The translations under genes were made by a program, and so were the position numbers. Below the pieces are notes generated by a model. That model searched no databases. It was not told the DNA's origin and worked only from the letters and a program-made list of their open reading frames with translations. From positions 124,001 through 188,000 of the forward strand of contig NZ_JAODWD010000003.1 in the NCBI RefSeq assembly GCF_025345615.1: a DNA stretch of 64,000 nucleotides, in the 5' to 3' direction. The first letter of the stretch is position 1, and each line of letters opens with the position of its first letter. Origin of the DNA: Mycobacterium deserti. Lineage in GTDB: Bacteria > Actinomycetota > Actinomycetes > Mycobacteriales > Mycobacteriaceae. Below, in pieces: positions 15,309 to 25,264 of this stretch.

Positions 15309-16493
15309 CTACTTGGGCGTGTGCTGCGGCCCTTGCGCCTTCTTGTACAGCGCCTTGAGCATCCGATCGCGGAAGGCGGCGTTGTCGATCAGCTTGATGC
15401 CAGCATTGGCCAGCTTCGGCTGCCCCAGCAGTTTGTGGAAGTAGCGGCCGCGCTTGTACTCCCGGCCCCACGCGGCTTCCATGCGAAGCGCGTAATTCGT
15501 GAAGTCGTCGGGCCCGCCGTTCTGCAGGGCCGCGATCGCACACTCGCCTGCGGCCAGCCCGGACTCCAGTGCTTTGGAGATGCCCGCGCCCGACGCCGGC
15601 TTGCCCGCGCCCAGTGAGTCGCCGGTGAACAGCACGCCGGGCCGCCACGGGGGCCACGCCGTGAAGCCCATCGGCAGACGCCACGCCCGAACGCTCTTGT
15701 TCTTTTTGAGCTCCTCGATCGGCGGCAGCTCCCAGTCCGCAGGCAACGTGCGCAGGAATTCGCCCAAGAACTGGGTCGCGTTGATGGACTGCCAGTTCTT
15801 GTAGCTGTTGACGTATCCGAGCCCGATGTTGAAGACGCCCCCGCCCATGGGGAACACCCAGCCGTAGCCGGGCAGCTGGTCATTCTGGAACTGCAGCTTC
15901 AAATAGATGTCGAGGCTGTCGGAGTCGGGCCGGTTGGCATGCATCTCGGAGCGGATCGCGATCGCTGAGTATCCGTTGTATTCCGAGTCGATCTTCAGCG
16001 CGCGCTTGATCGGCGAGTAGGCGCCGTCGGCCGCGATGACCGCGTCGCCGTAGACCTTTTCGCCACCCTTGAGCGTCACACCGACCACCCGGCCGTTGGC
16101 GTCGAACTCCGGTCCGGTGACCTCGGCGCCCTGGCGCACCTCGGCGCCCGCGGACTCGGCGTGCTTGAGCAGGGTGGTGTCGAGGTGCTCACGGCTCACG
16201 GTGTGGCCGTGGTCGGGCATGCCGGGCCGCTTGGGGAATGACAGCTCCCACTCGCTCGGGCTGAATACCGTCACCCGGTTCACCCGGTGATAGGTGGCGA
16301 CCTCGTCGGCCAGCCCCATCTTCTGCAGATAGCTCACGGCGCGGGCGGTGAGCCCGTCCCCGCAGGGCTTGGCCCGCGGGAACTCGGCCTTGTCCAGGAC
16401 CACTACCCTCGCGCCGGTCTGCGCGGCCTGCCACGCGGCGGCTGAGCCCGAGGGCCCGCCTCCGGCAACGACCAGGTCGTATCGCTGCGTCAT
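15309..16493 (-). CDS. Geranylgeranyl reductase family FAD oxidoreductase (MenJ-like)
   Basis: A 394-aa flavoprotein. The FAD-binding motif GGGPSGSAAAWQAAQ is near residues 10-24, the family motif KPCGDGLTARAV near 42-53, the FAD/substrate segment GYGWVFPMGGGVFNIGLGY near 215-233, and GDSLGAGKPASGAGI near 290. The family saturates isoprenoid chains; mycobacterial MenJ (Rv0561c) reduces one double bond of menaquinone. This may be MenJ or a paralogue; context alone does not decide. ATG 16493 is used because the Rossmann strand starts at once (MTQRYDLVVAGGG). It diverges from a TetR gene. Confidence 0.85.
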   Translation of the reverse strand: MTQRYDLVVAGGGPSGSAAAWQAAQTGARVVVLDKAEFPRAKPCGDGLTARAVSYLQKMGLADEVATYHRVNRVTVFSPSEWELSFPKRPGMPDHGHTVSREHLDTTLLKHAESAGAEVRQGAEVTGPEFDANGRVVGVTLKGGEKVYGDAVIAADGAYSPIKRALKIDSEYNGYSAIAIRSEMHANRPDSDSLDIYLKLQFQNDQLPGYGWVFPMGGGVFNIGLGYVNSYKNWQSINATQFLGEFLRTLPADWELPPIEELKKNKSVRAWRLPMGFTAWPPWRPGVLFTGDSLGAGKPASGAGISKALESGLAAGECAIAALQNGGPDDFTNYALRMEAAWGREYKRGRYFHKLLGQPKLANAGIKLIDNAAFRDRMLKALYKKAQGPQHTPK

Positions 16494-16643
16494 GAATCTC
16501 GTCTCGTCGATCGGCTGTCGCAGAAATAGTACCCGCGTTGACACCACCCCTCTCGGCGGCCGAGATGACGGACCGGTGACCATGATTTTTCTGCCACGGC
16601 ACGTCTGAGCAGGTCAGCGACCCTCGGACGGTAGAGTGATCGA

Positions 16644-17384
16644 GTGCGACGAGGGTCCAGGCCACGGTCCAGTGGCGAGCCGGGCGTGAAGGTGGACGCC
16701 CGCAGCGAGCGCTGGCGCGAACACCGCAAGAAGGTGCGCGCGGAAATCGTCGATGCCGCGTTCCGCGCAATAGACCGCCTCGGCCCCAATGTGAGCGTGC
16801 GAGAGATCGCTGAAGAAGCCGGCACAGCGAAGCCGAAGATCTACCGGCACTTCGCCGACAAGTCCGACATGTTCGCCGAAATCGGGGAACGTATGCGAGA
16901 CATGTTGTGGGCGGCCATCATTCCGTCGATCGACGTGGACACCGACTCCGCTCGCGACATCGTCGGCCGCGGCGTCGAGCATTACGTCGAGTTGGTCGAA
17001 CAGCACCCGAACGTCGTGCGCTTCCTGCTGCAGGGCCGCTTCGCCGATCAGTCTGCGGCCGCGATGACGACCGTCAACAAGGGCAGCGAGATCACCCTGG
17101 CGATCGCGGACATGATCAGCACCGAACTCAAGGACCTGGCACCGGAACCGGCGGCCTTCGAGCTGGCGGCCTTCGCCATCTTCGGCACTGCGGCCTCGGC
17201 GACCGACTGGTGGCTGGGCGGCGATGACGACAGTCCGCGCCGCATGCCGGCCGATCAGTTCATCGCCCACATGACGACGATCATGATGGGCGCCATCAAC
17301 GGCACGGCCGACCTGCTCGGCATCGAGATCCAGGCCGACCAGCCGATCAACACCGCAGTGCGCCGGCAGCAACCCGTCGCCTGA
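16644..17384 (+). CDS. TetR family regulator (Rv3050c-like)
   Basis: A 246-aa TetR protein. The HTH is VSVREIAEEAGTAKPKIYRHFADKSDMFAE near residues 51-80. The start is a GTG at 16644, with TAGAGT ending 7 nt upstream, the pattern of a leaderless mRNA; the basic N-terminal tail (RRGSRPRSSGE) would then be real. It precedes the Baeyer-Villiger monooxygenase by 101 nt, the same pairing as Rv3050c-Rv3049c, and diverges from the geranylgeranyl reductase. It probably controls the monooxygenase. Confidence 0.85.
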   Translation: MRRGSRPRSSGEPGVKVDARSERWREHRKKVRAEIVDAAFRAIDRLGPNVSVREIAEEAGTAKPKIYRHFADKSDMFAEIGERMRDMLWAAIIPSIDVDTDSARDIVGRGVEHYVELVEQHPNVVRFLLQGRFADQSAAAMTTVNKGSEITLAIADMISTELKDLAPEPAAFELAAFAIFGTAASATDWWLGGDDDSPRRMPADQFIAHMTTIMMGAINGTADLLGIEIQADQPINTAVRRQQPVA

Positions 17385-17485
17385 ACCCACGTTGACACCT
17401 GGCGCCACCGTCCGGAGACTGGCGTAAGTACCCGGTACCGGCGTTCCCAGGTTGGGCCCACGGCGGAGGTAGGAAAGAGTCGAAC

Positions 17486-19006
17486 ATGACCGCGGCAGAG
17501 CAGACGGCCGAGACGACGGCAGGCAAAGTCGTGCACACCCGCGCGCTGATCATCGGATCGGGCTTCAGCGGCCTGGGCATGGCCATCGAACTGCAGAAGC
17601 GCAACGTCGAGTTCTTGATCCTCGAGAAGGCCGACGAGATCGGTGGAACCTGGCGCGACAACACGTATCCGGGCTGCGCGTGTGACATCCCTTCGCACAT
17701 GTACTCGTTCTCGTTCGAGCCCAAAGCCGACTGGCGGCACATGTGGTCGTTCCAGCCCGAGATCTTCGACTACCTCAAAGGTGTGACCGAGAAGTACGGG
17801 CTACGCCGCTACATCCGGTTCGGTTCGCACGTCGACCGCGCGCACTGGGACGACGACGAGATGCGCTGGCACGTCTTCACTCAGGACGGCCGCGAGTTCG
17901 TCGCGCAATTCGTGATTTCCGGCGCGGGCGGGCTGCACATCCCGTTGATCCCCGAGATTGCCGGGTTCGACGAATTCACCGGCGCCACCTTTCATTCCGC
18001 GCAGTGGGATCACAGTGTCGACATCACCGGCAAGCGCGTCGCGGTGATCGGCACCGGGGCCAGCGCTATCCAGATCGTTCCTGAGATCGTCGAAGATGTT
18101 GCGGCACTTCAGCTCTACCAGCGCACTCCGGCCTGGGTGATGCCGCGGCCCAACAATCCGATCCCGGAGCGCGCGCAGCGCCTGTTCGCCAACGTCCCCG
18201 GCACTCGGGCGGCGATGCGCGCCGGTATCTACTGGATTCACGAGACCGTCGGCTTCGCGATGACCAAGCAGCCGCGGCTGCTGAAAATCGGTGAGCTGCT
18301 CGGTAAGTGGAACATCCGCCGGTCGATCAAGGACCGGGAGCTTCGTCGCAAGCTCACCCCGGATTACCGCGCCGGCTGCAAGCGGATCCTGAACTCTGAC
18401 ACCTACTACGTCGGTATCGCCAATCCGAAGACCGAGGTCATCACCGACCCAATCGCACGGTTCACGCCGCGTGGCATCGTCACCGGTGACGGCACGGAAC
18501 GTGAGGTCGACGTAGTGGTTTTCGCGACGGGCTTCCATGTCACCGACTCCTACACCTACGTCAACATCAAGGGCCCGAACGGCGAGGACCTGGTGGACCG
18601 GTGGAACCGCGAAGGCATCGCCGCGCTGCGCGGGATCACGGTGGCCGACATGCCGAATCTCTTCTTCCTGCTCGGCCCCAACACCGCGCTCGGGCACAAC
18701 TCCGTGGTGTTCATGATCGAGTCGCAGATCCGTTATGCGGCGCAGGCGATCGCCGCCGTCGACCGGCACGGCGCGCAGGCGCTGGCGCCGACCCGCGAGG
18801 CGCAGGACCGCTACAACGCCGAACTCCAGGGCGACCTGTCCGGCACGGTGTGGAGCACCGGCGGCTGTCAAAGCTGGTACCTCGACGAGCACGGGGTCAA
18901 CCGCACGCTGTGGAGCGGCATGACCTGGCAGTACTGGTTGGCGACCCGCAGGTTCAAGGCCTCGGAGTACACGTTCCTGCGGAGCCGCAGCCGCGTTGCT
19001 GCCTAG
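17486..19006 (+). CDS. Baeyer-Villiger flavin monooxygenase (Rv3049c-like)
   Basis: A 506-aa class B flavoprotein monooxygenase. The FAD site is IIGSGFSGLGMAIEL near 22-36, then GGTWRDNTYPGCACDIPSHMYSF. The BVMO fingerprint FTGATFHSAQWD near 163-174 fits FxGxxxHxxxW(P/D), and the NADPH site is VIGTGASAIQIVPEI near 187-201. Such enzymes turn ketones into esters or lactones. AGGAAAGAG precedes ATG 17486. It lies between a TetR gene and nrdF, as in M. tuberculosis, and is probably functionally unrelated to nrdF. Confidence 0.9.
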   Translation: MTAAEQTAETTAGKVVHTRALIIGSGFSGLGMAIELQKRNVEFLILEKADEIGGTWRDNTYPGCACDIPSHMYSFSFEPKADWRHMWSFQPEIFDYLKGVTEKYGLRRYIRFGSHVDRAHWDDDEMRWHVFTQDGREFVAQFVISGAGGLHIPLIPEIAGFDEFTGATFHSAQWDHSVDITGKRVAVIGTGASAIQIVPEIVEDVAALQLYQRTPAWVMPRPNNPIPERAQRLFANVPGTRAAMRAGIYWIHETVGFAMTKQPRLLKIGELLGKWNIRRSIKDRELRRKLTPDYRAGCKRILNSDTYYVGIANPKTEVITDPIARFTPRGIVTGDGTEREVDVVVFATGFHVTDSYTYVNIKGPNGEDLVDRWNREGIAALRGITVADMPNLFFLLGPNTALGHNSVVFMIESQIRYAAQAIAAVDRHGAQALAPTREAQDRYNAELQGDLSGTVWSTGGCQSWYLDEHGVNRTLWSGMTWQYWLATRRFKASEYTFLRSRSRVAA

Positions 19007-19095
19007 CGGTGCGCACAGATTGTGGAAGCGGCCGAGTCTGGAGGTTCACGCGATCTGGTTGCCCGCCGACGGGCCTGACGCCGCGACACGCCCAA

Positions 19096-19143
19096 ACACA
19101 ACATCTCGTACAGCGCCGGTTCGTCGGACCCCAGTTGTAGTGT
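19096..19143 (+). promoter_or_regulatory. Tandem NrdR boxes upstream of nrdF
   Basis: Box 1 at 19096-19111 (ACACAACATCTCGTAC) and box 2 at 19128-19143 (ACCCCAGTTGTAGTGT) are 32 bp apart, as upstream of nrdHIE. Box 2 again ends in TAGTGT, a possible -10 element. This explains how the split nrd genes can be co-regulated. Confidence 0.75.
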
Positions 19144-19191
19144 TGAGGGCACTGCAGCAGTCCTGTAGCTCAGACTTAAAAGACCAGGTGA

Positions 19192-20178
<987 letters not shown>

Positions 20179-20391
20179 TTTTCCCTACTCAACCGTCACA
20201 TACAACTGCGACGAGTCGCCGTCAGTAACTGCCGAAGCGACTATTTAAAAGTCGATAGCTGAGGTGGTTTGCCCACATACTGCCCACACTCGCACTCCAA
20301 AGGTCATTCAGACGCCACTACCCACTCGCGATTCGGTCACCGATGAGCGCGCCCGCTGCACTTCGGACCGGCGGCCGCGTCGGGTGACCTC

Positions 20392-20793
20392 TTAGGAGCA
20401 GGCCATGTCCTGCGCGTTGATGAAGAGTCCGTTGCCGGCCTGGCCTTCGCTTATCCCGAGGTCTTCGGCCAGGAATTGGACGACGAAATTTGGGGATGTC
20501 CCTCCCGCTAGCGACTGGCAAATCCCACGTGCAATTTGGAGCAGCCGATCCCTGTCGGTTGGGATGCCTGCGATGTCGTAGCTGAGCGTCTTGTTGATGA
20601 ACGCCACCTCGCCTAGGCGCGCTAGGCTAACGTCAGACCAGCAATTCCAGGGGCTGGTATGAGCGCCGCAATAGCCAGGGTCACCGGGGCCGGGGGGTAC
20701 CGCGGGCGGTGCGGCGGCGGCGACCCCGCCTGCCGCCAATGCGACAGCTGCGAAGGAACTGGTCAACAGTACTTTGAGCAGATGTCTTGGCAT
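20392..20793 (-). CDS. Small secreted protein, DUF732-like (minus strand, islet)
   Basis: A 133-aa protein. The signal peptide is MPRHLLKVLLTSSFAAVALAA plus an Ala-rich cleavage region, followed by a Pro/Gly stretch (PPAVPPGPGDPGYC). The C-terminal half has AFINKTLSYDIAGIPTDRDRLLQIARGICQSLAGG and ends DMACS, the Cys-bounded helical layout of mycobacterial DUF732 proteins. AGGGGA lies about 9 nt before ATG 20793. The function of DUF732 proteins is unknown; some are exported antigens. It points toward nrdF, inside the islet. Confidence 0.65.
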   Translation of the reverse strand: MPRHLLKVLLTSSFAAVALAAGGVAAAAPPAVPPGPGDPGYCGAHTSPWNCWSDVSLARLGEVAFINKTLSYDIAGIPTDRDRLLQIARGICQSLAGGTSPNFVVQFLAEDLGISEGQAGNGLFINAQDMACS

Positions 20794-21055
20794 GATCTGG
20801 TCCCCTTGGCGCACGTCTCCCCAACCGATGCCCTTCTCGGCAATATAGGCAGTCTCGCATGCTCCGTCCAACATCACTATCGATAAGCACTGCAATTGGC
20901 ATACTGGGCCTATAAGCGCTGGCAACGGTCGAGCTGCCTTGTCGCCGGTGCGGTCAGCAAACGAGTTATAGGGAAACACCGGATTCCTCTGCGACCGTCG
21001 GCGCCATATCGTCATCAAAAACGCAGTGCGCGCTCCGCAAGAGAGGAACGGACTT

Positions 21056-21400
21056 ATGAGAAGAATGATTAGCGGCGGCCTCATGGCCCTCGTGGTCGGC
21101 GGCGGGGTGGCTATGGTTCCTCCGGCGTCTGCCAACCCAGAGCAGGAATACGAATTTCTTCAAGCTCTCGGTTCGCTGGGCAGCGACTACGCGAGCTGGC
21201 CAGAGTTTCTGAGCGGCATCGAGCCGGTGCCCGTGGGCTACCAGGTCTGCTCGGCCCTCGACCGTGGCGGCGAACCACTCGCACCGGTTCTCCAGGCGGC
21301 CGGAAATTCCCCATATCCCGATTACTACGCCGCCATCTTCGCTGGGTATGCCGTTGGCCACCTGTGTCCTGAACACACCGGCAAAGTCGGACCGGTGTAG
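21056..21400 (+). CDS. Small secreted protein, DUF732-like (islet)
   Basis: A 114-aa protein with signal peptide MRRMISGGLMALVVGGGVAM and cleavage near ASANPEQ. The mature part (EYEFLQALGSLGSDYASWPEFL...GYQVCSALDRGG...YAVGHLCPEH) has two cysteines in the DUF732 spacing. GAGAGGAA lies 7-14 nt before ATG 21056. It is in the nrdF islet, divergent from the minus-strand DUF732-like gene. No specific function can be given. Confidence 0.65.
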   Translation: MRRMISGGLMALVVGGGVAMVPPASANPEQEYEFLQALGSLGSDYASWPEFLSGIEPVPVGYQVCSALDRGGEPLAPVLQAAGNSPYPDYYAAIFAGYAVGHLCPEHTGKVGPV

Positions 21401-21588
21401 CCCATGATCACCCAACCATCATCACTTTGCTCAGAAGCCTGACGTCGGCTGTGCTCAGTGCGAGATAGTCGCTGAAGAGACCGACAGAACTAAAGTTTCT
21501 GACCCTTAGGTTGGCGAAACTTTGGTGCCCCGCACCGGCTGCCGGTTCCGCAGGCCGCATAGCAAAGCCCGTCGAAGGTAGGACACCT

Positions 21589-21882
21589 ATGACGTATCTG
21601 AGAGTTCTGAGTATTGCCGCCGCGCTCACGAGTTTTATCCTGTTTGCCCTTGTGCCGACCGCTTACGCGCAGACACCGGGAGAGGCGTTCTGCGCGGAGA
21701 ACCAGCGCCACCTCGACTCGTCCAACGGGGAGATGCCGTTCGAGGTGAACGAGGCTGTCGCATGGTTGGCGCAGCAGTTCAACATGTCTGAAACCGAAGC
21801 TGTCCGTCTCATCGACAACGTCGGGGAGACGTACTGGTCAGGCATGAACGGAAGATGGCAGGTCAAATGTCATGATCAGTAA
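21589..21882 (+). CDS. Small secreted protein with two cysteines (islet)
   Basis: A 97-aa protein. The signal peptide is MTYLRVLSIAAALTSFILFA, with cleavage after TAYA, before QTPGEAFC. The mature protein is about 70 residues with cysteines near each end (EAFCAEN and QVKCHDQ), likely a disulfide, and a helical middle (VNEAVAWLAQQFNMSETEAVRLIDNVG). AAGGTAGGA precedes ATG 21589. It is a compact relative of the neighbouring DUF732-like proteins by size, export signal and Cys layout. Function unknown. Confidence 0.65.
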   Translation: MTYLRVLSIAAALTSFILFALVPTAYAQTPGEAFCAENQRHLDSSNGEMPFEVNEAVAWLAQQFNMSETEAVRLIDNVGETYWSGMNGRWQVKCHDQ

Positions 21883-22520
<638 letters not shown>

Positions 22521-22596
22521 AACGCTGCAGCAGGTGCAGCCAACTTGTGACGCCAAGAGCCGACGAACCGATCAGTCGAGTCTCTAGGGTGCACGT

Positions 22597-23169
22597 ATGG
22601 CGGAAGACGAAGTAGACCCCGAGTTGCTCGACGACCTGAATGAGCGGGCGGACGAGCAAGACGCGGAATTGCCCGAAGAGATCGACGTGCCTATCGGTGT
22701 CAGCGAGGACGACGCGATAAAGGCCGTCAAGCAGCAGTTCAAAGATGCCGGCACCGAGTGCACAGACGACGAAGCCCGCAAGCTGGTGCAGGCCGCCTGG
22801 GATAAACGGGACAAAAAGTCGGGCAAGGAATCGGATTCCGACGACGATTCGGAGAAGAAAGACAAGAAAGGCAAGAAGGACAAGAAGGACGAGAAGTCGG
22901 ATGACGATTCCGACGATGAGTCCGACGACGATTCGGACAAGAAAGAGAAGAAGGACAAGAAGGACGAGAAGTCGGATGACGATTCCGACGATGAGTCCGA
23001 CGACGATTCGGACAAGAAAGAGAAGAAGGACAAGAAGGACGAGAAGTCGGATGACGATTCCGACGATGAGTCCGACGACGATTCGGACAAGAAAGAGAAG
23101 AAGGACAAGAAGGACGAGAAGTCGGATGACGATTCCGACGATGAGTCCGACGACGATTCGGACAAGTAG
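22597..23169 (+). CDS. Repetitive Asp/Ser/Lys polyampholyte protein
   Basis: A 190-aa protein. Residues 1-75 form a small acidic domain (EEIDVPIGVSEDDAIKAVKQQF...TDDEARKLVQAAWDKRDKK), perhaps a helical DNA- or protein-binding module. The rest is four tandem 25-residue units, each a basic block (KKEKKDKKDEK) and an acidic block (SDDDSDDESDDDSD). No signal peptide. A TAGGGT box ends 7 nt before ATG 22597, suggesting a leaderless transcript. It lies between the right nrdF-tail copy and the third, degenerate copy, so it may sit in its own inserted segment. The alternating-charge tail should be disordered. Function unknown. Confidence 0.7.
   Translation: MAEDEVDPELLDDLNERADEQDAELPEEIDVPIGVSEDDAIKAVKQQFKDAGTECTDDEARKLVQAAWDKRDKKSGKESDSDDDSEKKDKKGKKDKKDEKSDDDSDDESDDDSDKKEKKDKKDEKSDDDSDDESDDDSDKKEKKDKKDEKSDDDSDDESDDDSDKKEKKDKKDEKSDDDSDDESDDDSDK
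22861..23160 (+). repeat. Four tandem 75-bp repeats in the polyampholyte gene
   Basis: Units start at 22861, 22936, 23011 and 23086, with a partial at 23161. Units 2-4 are identical at the DNA level; unit 1 differs by GGC for GAG. The identity implies recent expansion and copy-number variability. The 25-codon period keeps all frames open, which creates false reading frames on the other strand. Confidence 0.95.
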
Positions 23170-23208
23170 CAGACAGCTAGCCGAAGCGAACCACGGGCGT
23201 TCGTCATA

Positions 23209-23229
23209 GGTGATCGGTAAGGCCGTCAA
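23209..23229 (+). repeat. Third, degenerate copy of the nrdF tail core
   Basis: GTGATCGGTAAGGCCGTCAA matches the nrdF segment GTGATTGGCAAGGCCGTCAA with two changes. Both are synonymous in the nrdF frame (V-I-G-K-A-V), and the frame then reads K-W-stop. This suggests a fragment from a diverged nrdF, as expected from integration of a second element from another host. Confidence 0.45.
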
Positions 23230-23288
23230 GTGGTGACGGGGACCGGCATTTTGACCCCTGCGCGCCTTCGGCGTGAGAGCATCCGGGC

Positions 23289-23759
23289 ATGGTTCGGCAG
23301 GCGATCGCCGCTTCGTGGGCGTTGATGATGTTGGTCGCGTTGGCCTTGGCTCCGCAGGCGGGCGCCGACGCGGACCAGACGGTGCTCATCGAGTCGGGCA
23401 AGGTCAGATGCCAGGTCAGCGCAAATGATGTGGCCCGCGGCGGCGGCCCGGTCGTGGTCTGCCAACAGGTCAATGGGCAGGCATGGGCACAGGCGCCGTG
23501 GTCGGCGGAGAAATACAGCGAGCACCTCAACCTCGCGGTGGTGCGGGCTGGGGGCGAGTTCTACTGGGACGGTGGCAACGTCCGCAGCATCGCGGGGCGG
23601 TCGATCGAGCCCATCGGACAAGACATCGTGCTTGGGGTCGGGCAGACCTACAAGGCCAATGGCTGGACGTTTGAAGTCCAGGAGAACCGCACGCGCATCT
23701 CCAATGACAAATCCGGTCACGGCATGTTCGTGGCCGTTGGAGAAGTCGGCCTGTTCTAG
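23289..23759 (+). CDS. Secreted mycobacterial protein of unknown function
   Basis: A 156-aa protein with a signal peptide (MVRQAIAASWALMMLVALAL, cleavage near AGADADQ). The mature part has two cysteines (KVRCQVSANDV and PVVVCQQV) and beta-rich C-terminal segments (GQTYKANGWTFEVQENRTRISND). Similar exported proteins are common in mycobacteria but unassigned. It lies just beyond the third nrdF-tail fragment, where M. tuberculosis has Rv3047c/Rv3046c; whether it is an ortholog cannot be said. Confidence 0.65.
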   Translation: MVRQAIAASWALMMLVALALAPQAGADADQTVLIESGKVRCQVSANDVARGGGPVVVCQQVNGQAWAQAPWSAEKYSEHLNLAVVRAGGEFYWDGGNVRSIAGRSIEPIGQDIVLGVGQTYKANGWTFEVQENRTRISNDKSGHGMFVAVGEVGLF

Positions 23760-23764
23760 CCGCG

Positions 23765-23835
23765 CAGTGACTCCGTGCGCTTGGTCGTCACCTCAGTGAC
23801 TTCGTGCGCTCGGTCGTCACCGCAGTGACTCCGTG
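23765..23835 (+). repeat. 29-bp tandem repeat overlapping the adhC 3' end
   Basis: Units start at 23765, 23794 and 23823 (CAGTGACTYCGTGCGCTYGG core, period 29). The last unit enters the adhC stop region, so the adhC C-terminus is part of the repeat. Likely slippage-generated; possible effect on adhC transcript end. Confidence 0.7.
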
Positions 23836-24863
23836 TCGATCACGAAGCGGTACCGCACATCACTGGCGAGCACGCGGTCGTATGCCTCGTTGATGTAATC
23901 CGGTGTGATGACCTCGATTTCGGGCCGCACGTCGTGCTCGGCGCAGAAGTCGAGCATCTCTTGGGTCTCGGCGATGCCGCCGATCAGCGATCCGGCGAGG
24001 CGGCGCCGCCTGAAGACCAGAGCACCGGCCGGAACCGTCATCGGGTTCTCCGGCATGCCGAGTTCGACCAGCGTGCCATCGAGCTTGAGCAGCCCAAGGT
24101 AGTCGTTGAGGTTCAGATTGGCCGACACGGTGTTGAGGATCAGGTCGAACCTGCCGGCCAGCGTCTCGAACGTCGCGGGGTCGGAGGTGGCGTAGTACTC
24201 GTCGGCGCCCAATCGCAGGCCGTCCTCCATCTTCTTCAGCGACTGGCTCAGCACGGTCACGTGCGCACCCATCGCGTGCGCGAGCTTGACGCCCATATGG
24301 CCCAGTCCGCCGAGCCCGATGACGGCGACGCGCGTGCCTGGCCCGGCATTCCAGTGGCGCAGAGGCGAATACAGCGTGATGCCGGCGCACAGCAGGGGAG
24401 CGGCGGCGTCGAGCGGAAGGGTGTCGGGGATGCGCAACACGTAGTTCTCGTCGACGACGATCGCGCCGCTGTAGCCACCCTGTGTCCGTTGACCGTCGCG
24501 GCCGACACCGTTGTACGTGCCCACCATGCCGGGGTTGTCGCAGTACTGCTCTTCGCCCGCGAGGCACTGCGCGCACTCACGACAGGAGTCGACGAAACAT
24601 CCGACGCCGACACGATCGCCGACCTGGTACTTGGTGACCTCGGCGCCCACTTCGGTGACGATGCCCGCGATCTCGTGGCCGGGCACCATCGGATACTCGA
24701 CCTTGCCCCACTCGCCCTTGACGGTGTGAATGTCGGAGTGACAGATGCCTGCGAAATGGATGTCGAAGGCCACATCGTGCGGTCCGACCTCGCGGCGGGT
24801 GATCGTCGTCTCGGTCAGCGGTGCGGTCGCCGAATGTGCGGCGTAGGCGGTAACAGTGCTCAT
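23817..24863 (-). CDS. adhC: Zinc-dependent alcohol dehydrogenase
   Basis: A 348-aa medium-chain dehydrogenase of the cinnamyl-alcohol-dehydrogenase-like class. Catalytic zinc ligands are in [15 protein letters not shown] near 40-54 and GHEIAGIV near 63-70; structural zinc cysteines are in [15 protein letters not shown] near 95-109. The NADP-binding motif is [15 protein letters not shown] near 177-191. It oxidises or reduces broad aldehyde/alcohol substrates. GAAGG precedes ATG 24863. The order nrdF-adhC-fecB-ctaD is as in M. tuberculosis Rv3048c-Rv3043c, apart from the inserted DNA. Confidence 0.93.
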   Translation of the reverse strand: MSTVTAYAAHSATAPLTETTITRREVGPHDVAFDIHFAGICHSDIHTVKGEWGKVEYPMVPGHEIAGIVTEVGAEVTKYQVGDRVGVGCFVDSCRECAQCLAGEEQYCDNPGMVGTYNGVGRDGQRTQGGYSGAIVVDENYVLRIPDTLPLDAAAPLLCAGITLYSPLRHWNAGPGTRVAVIGLGGLGHMGVKLAHAMGAHVTVLSQSLKKMEDGLRLGADEYYATSDPATFETLAGRFDLILNTVSANLNLNDYLGLLKLDGTLVELGMPENPMTVPAGALVFRRRRLAGSLIGGIAETQEMLDFCAEHDVRPEIEVITPDYINEAYDRVLASDVRYRFVIDTESLR

Positions 24864-24978
24864 GGGCGGCCTTCAATGTCGATGGTGGCTGCGGAAATGT
24901 GCCGCGACATTGCGGACTCACCGAAAACAACCAGCCTTCGGCGCCCAGTCATTCCCCGGCCGGGGTGTGACGTAAGCC

Positions 24979-25254
24979 CTAAAGGCCGGGCGCGCGGAAC
25001 GCGCCGTTGAACGGCACCCGCTCGTAGCGTGCGACCCCGGCCGCGGTGTACGGGTCACGATCGACGATGTCTTTGGCGCTCTCGGCGCTCATGTCGCCGG
25101 TGATGAGCACCGCACCGGACTCATCCTCCTGGCGGCCGGCGAGCAGGATGCGCCCGGCAGCGACCTCGCCCTTGAGCCACTCCAGGTGCGCGGGCCGGGT
25201 TTGGTTGACCACGTCGGGCGCTTGCAGATAGGTGGACTTCAACACGTGGAACAC
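24979..25254 (-). CDS. YciI-like protein
   Basis: A 91-aa YCII-domain protein (ferredoxin-like alpha/beta dimer). Features are HLEWLKGEVAAGRILLAGRQED near 23-44, with the conserved His, GAVLITGDMSAESAKDIVDRDPYTAAGVARYE near 47-78, and the conserved Asp-Pro (RDPY). The family includes putative dehalogenases or muconolactone-isomerase-like enzymes; function here is unknown. It follows fecB by 10 nt in the same direction, so is probably in its operon. Confidence 0.85.
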   Translation of the reverse strand: MFHVLKSTYLQAPDVVNQTRPAHLEWLKGEVAAGRILLAGRQEDESGAVLITGDMSAESAKDIVDRDPYTAAGVARYERVPFNGAFRAPGL

Positions 25255-25264
25255 CCGGCCGAGG

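Noticed and set aside
22861..23160. CRISPR-like array
   Set aside because: The repeats are directly adjacent 75-bp units with no spacers, in frame within a gene. No cas genes are nearby.
23765..23835. CRISPR-like 29-bp repeats
   Set aside because: Units are contiguous with no unique spacers between them; this is a simple tandem repeat.
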